A stretch of 5,165 nucleotides of DNA from an uncultured Bacteroidales bacterium (lineage in GTDB: Bacteria > Bacteroidota > Bacteroidia > Bacteroidales > UBA932): positions 1 through 5,165 of the forward strand of contig CAMZCW010000176.1 in NCBI GenBank assembly GCA_947305045.1, read 5' to 3'. Positions 1 through 5,165 of the stretch are shown here, piece by piece (within the stretch, counting starts at the first letter, position 1; each line of letters opens with the position of its first letter). The position numbers and the translations under genes were made by a program. The notes under the pieces were generated by a model. The model searched no databases and was not told where the DNA came from. It worked only from the letters and a program-made list of their open reading frames with translations.

Positions 1-261
1 CAGGACCCTTCCGTGGGCGTGGTGATGTACGGCCCGCTGGTTATGGCGCAAGCGCTTGGTACAGAAGGATTTGTTGCACCGCAGCCTGTCTCCGACCCTA
101 CCAGGTACAACGACTATTATACCTATGATTACCATATCCCCGCCAGCATTCCGGCTTTTGCCCCGCTTCCGGAGTCTTTCGAGGGATTGCGGCCGCTTTT
201 CTCCATCCACGAGGAACGCTATGCCGTGTATTGGCTGTTAAATGGAAATGATTGGAAATAA
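1..261 (+). CDS. DUF1680 / GH127-like glycoside hydrolase, C-terminal fragment
   Basis: This is the 3' end of a gene that begins before the window; the frame is open from base 1 and stops with TAA at 259-261, giving 86 visible residues. Two stretches recall the C-terminal beta-sandwich of the DUF1680 (GH127/GH146-like) family: YGPLVMAQALGTE near the start, and LFSIHEERYAVYW close to the end, matching the family's usual 'YGP(I/L)VLA..LGTE' and 'PFY.IHd.RY.VYW' patterns. Characterised members are mostly beta-L-arabinofuranosidases, although the wider family has other specificities. The catalytic (alpha/alpha)6 domain is outside the window, so activity and signal peptide cannot be judged. Its position just before a GH88 gene suggests it trims side chains of the same glycan. 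The family call rests on motif recall only. Confidence 0.7.
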   Translation, partial: QDPSVGVVMYGPLVMAQALGTEGFVAPQPVSDPTRYNDYYTYDYHIPASIPAFAPLPESFEGLRPLFSIHEERYAVYWLLNGNDWK

Positions 262-272
262 GAGTGTTACTA

Positions 273-306
273 AAAATCGCCTGTGTAATAGTGCGCAGAC
301 GATTTT
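273..306 (+). terminator. Intergenic hairpin, possible terminator or processing element
   Basis: AAAATCG at 273-279 is the exact reverse complement of CGATTTT at 300-306. Inside it, after one C/A mismatch (280 and 299), CTGTG at 281-285 pairs with CGCAG at 294-298 with one G-U pair, leaving an 8-base loop. The 3' arm ends in four T, so the transcript would have a GC-containing stem ending in a short U-run, like a weak, possibly bidirectional intrinsic terminator. It starts 12 bases after the DUF1680 stop and ends 20 bases before the GH88 start. The T-run is short, so partial read-through or an mRNA-processing or stability role is equally possible. Confidence 0.5.
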
Positions 307-326
307 GCCTAAACAATTATAACAGA

Positions 327-1490
327 ATGAATTACATTTTACGGCTCTTTGCCTTGACGGCGTTTGCAGGGATTGCTGCGTGCAGCACGCCGGCCTCCTT
401 TGTGGACGAGGCACTGGAAACATGTACAACCAAGGTGCTCCGTACGCAGGAGCGGCTGGGAACGGACTACCAGCAGTCGCCGCGGAACATGGCCCCCGGT
501 GATTCCCTGTGGCACCAGACGGCGGTGTGCCAGGAAAACTGGACCATGGGCTTCTGGCCGGGCATCCTGTGGTATGCCTATGAAGCCTCCGGCAACGAAG
601 CCCTGCTGGAGCCGGCCCGCGGGTACACCGAAGCCCTGCGTTTCATTGCCGGGCAGCCGGCCTACGACCACGACATCGGCTTTATCATGTTTCCCTCCTT
701 CGGTAACGGTTACAGGCTTACCGGAGATCCTTCTTACAAGGAGGCGGTCCTCTCAACGGCCGCCCGTCTGGCAGAACTGTTCAATCCGGCTGTGGGCACC
801 ATCCTGAGCTGGCCGCGCGAAGTGCCTCATTTTGGTGGTCACAACACCATCATGGACAACATGCTCAACCTGGAAACCCTGCTTTGGGCGGCGGAAAACG
901 GGGGAGACCCGGCCTGGAAGGATATTGCCATCATGCACGCCGACACCACCCTGCGCTACAACTTCCGTCCGGACGGAACTTCCTATCACGTCGCCGTTTA
1001 CGACCCGGAGACGGGAGCGCACAAATACAGCTGCACACACCAGGGCTACGCCGACGATTCCATGTGGGCCCGTGGCCAGGCGTGGGGCATTTACGGCTTC
1101 ACCATGGTGTACCGCTTCACCCGTGAGCCGCGCTTCCTGGCGTTTGCGCAGCGGATTGCCGATGTATACCTTTCCAAACTCCCGGAGGATAAAGTGCCGT
1201 ACTGGGACTTCTCGGACCCGGCCATTCCCGATGCGCCCCGCGACGCTTCGGCGGCGGCCGTGGTGGCATCGGCCCTGCTGGAACTGTCCACGTACACGGA
1301 CGGGAAGTACCGTGACGATGCCGAGGCCATGCTGCGTTCCTTGTGGGAAAATTACCGGGCGCCGGAAAACGTGGAGGCCATCCTCCTGCATTCCACCGGC
1401 CATCATCCCGCCGGCAGCGAGATTGACTACAGCATCGTTTATGCCGATTATTACTTCCTGGAAGCCCTCCTTAGACTGAAGGCCCTATGA
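327..1490 (+). CDS. GH88 unsaturated glucuronyl hydrolase, lipoprotein
   Basis: This predicted 387-residue enzyme would remove 4,5-unsaturated uronate from the non-reducing end of lyase-made oligosaccharides by hydrating the double bond. The start at 327 is chosen because it opens a lipoprotein signal (hydrophobic residues 4-18, lipobox IAAC with Cys19); an upstream TTG would add 25 charged residues and overlap the previous gene. GH88 landmarks run in order: W72 to Y83 (WTMGFWPGILWY), DHDIGF with Asp116, SFGNGYRLT (124-132), IMDNMLNLE with Asp177, RPDGTSYHV (214-222), THQGYADDSMWARGQAW (237-253), YWDF (292-295), RDAS (305-308) and YADYYFLEAL (372-381). Asp116 and Asp177 correspond to the catalytic pair Asp88/Asp149 of Bacillus UGL. 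Length is normal for the family. No acidic lipoprotein export signal follows Cys19, so a periplasm-facing location is inferred. GH105 is the nearest alternative but fits the motifs less well. Confidence 0.92.
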   Translation: MNYILRLFALTAFAGIAACSTPASFVDEALETCTTKVLRTQERLGTDYQQSPRNMAPGDSLWHQTAVCQENWTMGFWPGILWYAYEASGNEALLEPARGYTEALRFIAGQPAYDHDIGFIMFPSFGNGYRLTGDPSYKEAVLSTAARLAELFNPAVGTILSWPREVPHFGGHNTIMDNMLNLETLLWAAENGGDPAWKDIAIMHADTTLRYNFRPDGTSYHVAVYDPETGAHKYSCTHQGYADDSMWARGQAWGIYGFTMVYRFTREPRFLAFAQRIADVYLSKLPEDKVPYWDFSDPAIPDAPRDASAAAVVASALLELSTYTDGKYRDDAEAMLRSLWENYRAPENVEAILLHSTGHHPAGSEIDYSIVYADYYFLEALLRLKAL

Positions 1491-1492
1491 TG
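1479..1492 (+). promoter_or_regulatory. Overlapping stop/start (translational coupling) with weak ribosome site
   Basis: The GH88 stop TGA (1488-1490) lies inside the ATGATG that opens the next gene, so ribosomes can terminate and restart in place. AAGG at 1479-1482, four bases before the first ATG, is a modest Shine-Dalgarno match, unusual in this window where the other starts have none. Either ATG (1487 or 1490) could be used; the difference is one Met before the signal peptide. Confidence 0.6.
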
Positions 1493-3829
1493 AAACGTTT
1501 CTTCCTTTCCGTGGCGCTGCTGGCACTCTTGGTGCCCGCGTATGCGCAGTACAAGATGGCCGGCCCCTATGAGGTGGTGGCCCGTGACGGCGCCTTCCGC
1601 CAGAGCAAGGGCGGCAGCGAACGCGACATGAAAGCCGCCTGGGATATGGCTGCGGCAGGGGAAGTGGCTCCGGCACTGGAAATTATCAACGCCTACGCCG
1701 GCACCCTTCAGCGTTTTGACGGCCATGATGCAGCCCTTTGCACCATCCAGGCTTACTGGCTGCTGCGGGCCATGATCATTCTGAAGAAGCACCAGACGCC
1801 CGCCTGGGCGGACATGGTGAGGCGTGCGTTCCTGCCCACCATCGACAAGTTTGAGGCCGACAGTCCCTATGCCAACGGCAACTGGGGCGCCATTGTGAAC
1901 CGCTGTCGGATGGCATCGGCTATTTTCCTGGAGGACAAGGATTTGTATGCTGCTTCGGTGGATTATTTCCTGCATGGCAACGACAATGGCTCCTTGCCCA
2001 ACTACGTTGGTGAAACCGGCCAGTGTCAGGAAACCGGCCGCGACCAGGGCCATGCCCAATTGGGCCTTGGCGCACTTTGTGACATTTGCGAGATGGCCTG
2101 GGAGCAGGGCGATGACCTTTGGGGAGCGCTGGACAACCGCATGCTCAAAGGCATTGAATATACGGCCAAGTACAACCTTGGCTACGAGGTCCCTTTTGAA
2201 ACCTGGACAGACTGCACCGGCCTGTACAATGACTGGACCGAACCCGGAGAAATGGGCCGGGGCCGCATACGTTGCATTTACGACCTCCCGTACAACCACT
2301 TTGTGAAGCGTAAAGGGCTCAAGATGCCCTATACCAAACGGGTGCTCTCTTTGCAGAAAAAAGCCATCAAGCAAGGGGCACTTACACGCAATCCGGAGGC
2401 CGACCAATTCTCGGTACCGGGCGTGAAGGAAGGGGCTAGGTTGCACAGTATTTTCACCTATCCGGCTCCTGCGGGCGCTCCGCTCAAGGACGATTATGCG
2501 GTCTATCTCCAGCCACGCGGCTCCAAGGAATGGACCCGGATAGACACGTACATGGCCAAGGTGAATGCCCCGCAGGCGGACGGCAGTCATGCCATCTCCG
2601 AGATTTCCTACTGTTTCTTTGACTTTACGGGCGATGTGAATGTAAAGGTGGTCTGCAAGAAGAAAAAGTTCTCCCAGGCGCGCATCCGCCCGGACTACCG
2701 GGGCGTGATTGCCCAGGTGCAGAACGACTCCACCGTGAAATTCCTCCTGTTCCAGCCGGAAAACGTGAGCGTGGAATTTGACGGCAATATCACGGACAAC
2801 CTCCTGGTATTCACTTCCAAACCGCCTGTGTCCAAAGACGATGCCGCCCGCGAGGCTGCGGCCCAGGGCCGCGCGTTTGTCGCTTACGAGCCCGGACTGT
2901 ATACGCAGGAGCGGATAGACGTCCCCTCGAATACCACGGTTTATTTGGAAGGTGGCAGCTATTTTACCGGGACCTTTGCTATAGAGGATGCGGAAAATGT
3001 GCGCATCCTGGGCCGTGGTGTCGCCCGGCCGGCACGGGGCTATGAAGGCTGCCACGTGTATCGTTCCCGGAATGTGCGCGTAGAGGGTATGATTCTGAAT
3101 ACCTGCCCTATAGGTGAGTCTTCCGGGGTGACGCTTTACGATGTCCGCTCCATCTCGCACCCGCAGTGGGGGGATGGCCTGAACGTATTCGGCGGCTCCT
3201 CGGATATTCTCTTCGACCGCGTTTTCTGCCGCAATAGCGACGACTGCACGACGGTCTATGCCACCCGCAAGGGTTTCTCCGGCTCTGTCCGGAATGTACG
3301 CATGACCAATTCCACCCTTTGGGCCGACGTAGCCCATCCCATCATGATCGGCCTGCATGGCAATCCGGCGGTAGGCGATGTCATTGAAGGCTTGCGTTAC
3401 GACAATATCGACATCCTTTGCCAGAGCGAGCCGCAGATTGAATACCAGGGCGCCATGGCCATCAATTGCGGCGATGGGAACACGGTGAAAGAGGTGCTTT
3501 TTGACAATATCCGCATCGAGCAAATCCGGCAGGGAAGTATCCTGCAGGTGCGGGTGGGGTGGAACAGCAAGTACTGTACGGCGCCCGGCGCCGGCGTAGA
3601 GGATGTTACGTTCCGGCTTATCCGGTACTATGGCGCCCCGGCCGGTATGTCCGTTATAGCGGGCTACGATGCAGCCCATGCTGTGCGGAACGTTACCTTT
3701 GAGGATTTCCGGATCAATGGCCGGGTGCTGTATCCGGATATGCCCGGAAAGCCCCGCTGGTACTCCACGGCAGACTATGTGCCTATGTATGTGGGGTCGC
3801 ATGTGGAGAACCTCATTTTTACGGAATAA
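1487..3829 (+). CDS. Secreted bimodular protein: alginate-lyase-like module plus GH28/GH49-like beta-helix
   Basis: This 780-residue protein has a Sec signal peptide (MMKR, a hydrophobic core, cleavage probably after AYA at residue 20). Residues about 45-290 match the alginate-lyase-like (PF05426 type, as in PL38) helical fold: NGNWG (130-134), QETGRDQGHAQLGLG (181-195), AWEQGDDLWG (204-213), and YDLPYNHF..RKGL..PYT (265-283). His189, Tyr265, Tyr269 and His271 are candidate catalytic residues. Residues about 310-445 look like a beta-sandwich linker (DDYAVYLQPRG, ISYCFFDFTGDVNVKV). Residues about 450-780 form a right-handed beta-helix with repeated short 'NVR/NVTFED' strands and a clan GH-N-like acid set: Asp563 (WGDG) and Asp585-Asp586 (NSDDC). 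The protein would cut a uronic-acid polysaccharide in or beyond the periplasm, by elimination, hydrolysis or both. Domain families are recalled, not searched; PL38 membership and substrate are inferred. It overlaps GH88 by four bases. Confidence 0.82.
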   Translation: MMKRFFLSVALLALLVPAYAQYKMAGPYEVVARDGAFRQSKGGSERDMKAAWDMAAAGEVAPALEIINAYAGTLQRFDGHDAALCTIQAYWLLRAMIILKKHQTPAWADMVRRAFLPTIDKFEADSPYANGNWGAIVNRCRMASAIFLEDKDLYAASVDYFLHGNDNGSLPNYVGETGQCQETGRDQGHAQLGLGALCDICEMAWEQGDDLWGALDNRMLKGIEYTAKYNLGYEVPFETWTDCTGLYNDWTEPGEMGRGRIRCIYDLPYNHFVKRKGLKMPYTKRVLSLQKKAIKQGALTRNPEADQFSVPGVKEGARLHSIFTYPAPAGAPLKDDYAVYLQPRGSKEWTRIDTYMAKVNAPQADGSHAISEISYCFFDFTGDVNVKVVCKKKKFSQARIRPDYRGVIAQVQNDSTVKFLLFQPENVSVEFDGNITDNLLVFTSKPPVSKDDAAREAAAQGRAFVAYEPGLYTQERIDVPSNTTVYLEGGSYFTGTFAIEDAENVRILGRGVARPARGYEGCHVYRSRNVRVEGMILNTCPIGESSGVTLYDVRSISHPQWGDGLNVFGGSSDILFDRVFCRNSDDCTTVYATRKGFSGSVRNVRMTNSTLWADVAHPIMIGLHGNPAVGDVIEGLRYDNIDILCQSEPQIEYQGAMAINCGDGNTVKEVLFDNIRIEQIRQGSILQVRVGWNSKYCTAPGAGVEDVTFRLIRYYGAPAGMSVIAGYDAAHAVRNVTFEDFRINGRVLYPDMPGKPRWYSTADYVPMYVGSHVENLIFTE

Positions 3830-3832
3830 ACT

Positions 3833-4993
3833 ATGAAAAAACTACTTTTGCTTCTATTTTTTGCGGTCTCATGTTCCAGGGTGATTGTAGTTGAGAATCC
3901 CCTGGATGTGGACCGTTCCGGTGAGATGGTAGCATGCCCGGCCCCGGCCGGGAACTACCGTCTTGTGGATGCCCAAGGGCAGGAAGTGCCCTATCAGATA
4001 ACCCATGACGGGCAGCTCATTTTTCAGGCTTCTGTTCCGGCCCTGGGTAAAGTGGAATACCGTTTGCTGCGCGGCACCCCGGCACCCGTAGATACCGTGG
4101 CCGTGGGCTCCCTGCGTCCGGACCGTCTGGACGATATCATCTGGGAGAACGACCGCTCCGGCTGGCGGATGTATGGACCCGGCACCCATGCGGCTGGGCA
4201 AAAGGCGTTTGGGTACGATGTGTTCACCAAAAGCGTCCCGTATCCGGTGATGAAGGATCGCTTTGACAAGGACCACAATCCCGCGTCGTGGGAGCAGATA
4301 GCCGCTTGGCGCGAGCAAGGGTTGGATGCCCGGGCGGACAGCTTGCTGCACGCCATCTCCTTCCATGTAGACCATGGGGATGGAATGGATGTGTATACGG
4401 TGGGAGCGTCGCTGGGTTGCGGCACGGCCGCTTTACTGGACAGTGCGGGCCGGCTGGATTTTCCCTGGTGCTGGGAGCGATATACAATCCTGGACAACGG
4501 ACCGCTCCGTTTCCGGGTGAAGGTGGTGATGGACGGCGGACAGGAAACCCGTATCATCACCTGCGACGCCGGAAGCTGGTTCAACACCGTTGAGCTGGAT
4601 TACGCTGCCCTTTCGAGCACCTATTCTGTCATTTCGAGCGAAGCCGCAGGCGTAGTCGAGAAATCTATTCCCATCGCCGCAGGCATCGTCCTGCATGACT
4701 CCCATCCGGACGCCTATGTGAGCGGTCCGGGCTATATCGGCTATGCAGACCTGGGCGACCCCAATCCCGGGACCAACGGCGAGATTTACTGCGGTGTGGC
4801 CCTGCCCGGAGCAGGGGAGGCCCGCGTAGAACAGGGGCATATCCTGTTACCATCGACCTGGGAGCCCGGTTTTACCTACTGGTTTGGCAGTAGCTGGTCC
4901 AAAGGAGGCATCCCTTCTTTATCGGCCTGGAGTGAACTGCTTGAAAGGGAGGTCCGGCTTCGCGAGAATCCGCTCAAAATTTCTTTCCGATAG
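3833..4993 (+). CDS. DUF4861 family lipoprotein of unknown function
   Basis: This 386-residue protein begins with MKK, a run of Leu/Phe and a lipobox AVSC with Cys14, so it should be a periplasm-facing lipoprotein; no acidic surface-export signal follows the Cys. The rest fits DUF4861: EVPYQ..DGQLIFQASV (51-68), DDIIWENDRSGWRMYGPG (100-117), FGYDVFTKSVPYPVM (126-140), SFHVDHGDGMDVYTVGASLGCGTAAL (176-201) and LDNGPLRFRVK (220-230). His178, Asp180, His181 and Asp186 cluster in the most conserved-looking block, with Glu105, Asp107 and Arg112 also prominent; this looks more like an enzyme or sugar-binding site than a structural protein, but that is inference. The family commonly occurs in Bacteroidota polysaccharide loci for uronic-acid glycans; I know no function I can assign with confidence. 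It starts three bases after the upstream stop, without a Shine-Dalgarno site, and appears to be the last gene of the operon. Confidence 0.85.
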   Translation: MKKLLLLLFFAVSCSRVIVVENPLDVDRSGEMVACPAPAGNYRLVDAQGQEVPYQITHDGQLIFQASVPALGKVEYRLLRGTPAPVDTVAVGSLRPDRLDDIIWENDRSGWRMYGPGTHAAGQKAFGYDVFTKSVPYPVMKDRFDKDHNPASWEQIAAWREQGLDARADSLLHAISFHVDHGDGMDVYTVGASLGCGTAALLDSAGRLDFPWCWERYTILDNGPLRFRVKVVMDGGQETRIITCDAGSWFNTVELDYAALSSTYSVISSEAAGVVEKSIPIAAGIVLHDSHPDAYVSGPGYIGYADLGDPNPGTNGEIYCGVALPGAGEARVEQGHILLPSTWEPGFTYWFGSSWSKGGIPSLSAWSELLEREVRLRENPLKISFR

Positions 4994-5020
4994 ATTTTTC
5001 CGTTACCGTGCACGGAAATC
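4993..5020 (+). repeat. Inverted repeat after DUF4861, possible operator or weak terminator
   Basis: TTTCCGT (4997-5003) pairs exactly with ACGGAAA (5012-5018) across an 8-base loop; with a 2-base bulge the pairing extends to GATTT (4993-4997) and AAATC (5016-5020). A perfect 10-bp palindrome, CCGTGCACGG (5006-5015), is nested in the loop and 3' arm. No T-run follows on the + strand, so it is a poor intrinsic terminator. The palindrome covers the place where the -33 element of the downstream promoter should be, which favours a regulator-binding site. Confidence 0.45.
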
Positions 5021-5032
5021 GAAAATTATTGT

Positions 5033-5040
5033 TATCTTTG
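5033..5040 (+). promoter_or_regulatory. Bacteroidota-type -7 promoter element (TAnnTTTG)
   Basis: TATCTTTG matches the Bacteroidota housekeeping sigma -7 consensus TAnnTTTG exactly. It would start transcription around 5045-5048 and give a leader of about 37-40 bases before the SDR start at 5084. No clear TTTG or TTG -33 element sits 19-21 bases upstream; that spot is taken by the palindrome at 5006-5015. This suggests the dehydrogenase gene has its own, possibly regulated, promoter instead of relying only on read-through. Confidence 0.6.
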
Positions 5041-5083
5041 TGGGACATGCTACGTAATTATTACAACTAACTTATAAAATCTT

Positions 5084-5165
5084 ATGACAAATCTTTTCTC
5101 TCTGGAAGGCAAAAATGCCTGGATCACCGGTGCTTCTTACGGTATTGGTTTCAACATTGCCAAGG
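5084..5165 (+). CDS. KduD-type short-chain dehydrogenase, N-terminal fragment
   Basis: Only the first 27 codons are in the window; the gene runs off the 3' edge. The N-terminus LFSLEGKNAWITGASYGIG shows the SDR nucleotide-binding motif TGxxxGIG (Thr15 to Gly22) after the first beta-strand. In Bacteroidota this form of N-terminus is usual for proteins annotated as gluconate 5-dehydrogenase or KduD, which reduce 2,5-diketo-3-deoxygluconate to 2-keto-3-deoxygluconate with NAD(P)H in the cytoplasm. There is no signal peptide, in keeping with a cytosolic role. That step lies directly downstream of the unsaturated uronate released by GH88, which supports the call. The start is the first ATG after the promoter; no Shine-Dalgarno site is seen, only an A/T-rich leader. 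The SDR family is clear; the substrate is inferred from context. Confidence 0.78.
   Translation, partial: MTNLFSLEGKNAWITGASYGIGFNIAK

Noticed and set aside
298..307. Possible -7 promoter element (CGATTTTG) before GH88
   Set aside because: It lacks the TA of TAnnTTTG, is better explained as the 3' arm of the hairpin, and has no -33 partner.
252..326. TTG start at 252 giving a 25-residue N-terminal extension of the GH88 protein
   Set aside because: It would overlap the end of the DUF1680 gene and the hairpin, and put charged residues in front of a good lipoprotein signal. ATG 327 gives a standard signal peptide and normal length.
753..1406. A 217-codon minus-strand open frame within the GH88 gene
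   Set aside because: It is a codon-register shadow of the GH88 coding sequence with Arg/Gly/Val-rich, domain-free translation.
1451..3802. A 783-codon open frame on the minus strand
   Set aside because: It is in exact codon register with the well-supported sense gene and is open only because that gene lacks TTA, CTA and TCA codons. Its translation has no recognisable domains, and it covers a gene with clear motifs and signal peptide.
1487..3829. Possibility that the alginate-lyase-like and beta-helix parts are two genes joined by a sequencing error
   Set aside because: The frame is continuous without any stop or shift, the beta-helix part has no signal peptide or start context of its own, and the linking segment reads as a normal beta-rich domain.
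3869..4840. Several minus-strand and off-frame open frames inside the DUF4861 gene
   Set aside because: They are explained by GC-rich codon use of the DUF4861 gene; none has recognisable motifs or a plausible start context.
1..5165. tRNA, rRNA, insertion sequence, CRISPR or attachment-site signals
   Set aside because: The window is almost fully coding with short gaps (65, 3 and 90 bases); none shows direct repeats, cloverleaf structure or transposase remnants.

Overview
The window looks like part of a polysaccharide-utilisation locus from a fairly GC-rich Bacteroidales (gut Bacteroidota) genome. Three things point there: the families present (DUF1680, GH88, an alginate-lyase-like/beta-helix protein, DUF4861), lipoprotein or Sec signals on all three complete proteins, and a Bacteroidota-type -7 promoter element (TAnnTTTG) before the last gene. 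Start codons mostly lack Shine-Dalgarno sequences and are preceded by A/T-rich DNA, also typical of the phylum. I cannot assign a genus.

Layout, all on the + strand: (1) 1-261, the C-terminal end of a DUF1680/GH127-like glycoside hydrolase; (2) a 65-bp gap with a 7+5 bp hairpin that resembles a terminator or processing element; (3) 327-1490, a lipoprotein GH88 unsaturated glucuronyl hydrolase; (4) 1487-3829, a secreted protein with an alginate-lyase-like N-terminal module, a middle beta-rich region and a GH28/GH49-like beta-helix; (5) 3833-4993, a DUF4861 lipoprotein of unknown function; (6) a 90-bp gap with an inverted repeat and a -7 promoter element; (7) 5084 to the window edge, the N-terminus of a KduD-type short-chain dehydrogenase. 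Genes 3 to 5 are tightly packed (a 4-base overlap, then a 3-base gap) and are almost certainly one operon.

The genes fit one route for a uronic-acid-containing polysaccharide. An exported lyase/hydrolase would cut the chain, leaving 4,5-unsaturated uronate ends. GH88 would remove those ends in the periplasm, and the DUF1680 enzyme would trim neutral side sugars such as beta-L-arabinofuranose. In the cytoplasm the released unsaturated uronate, after ring opening and isomerisation, would be reduced by the SDR to 2-keto-3-deoxygluconate. DUF4861 has no assigned role, but it lies inside this operon and carries many conserved-looking polar residues. The exact glycan (glucuronan-like, pectic or other) cannot be fixed from this window. 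No SusC/SusD pair, sulfatase or regulator is visible here.

The two least explained items are the fusion of a lyase-like and a hydrolase-like module in one 780-residue protein, and the DUF4861 protein. I saw no RNA gene, mobile element or CRISPR array.
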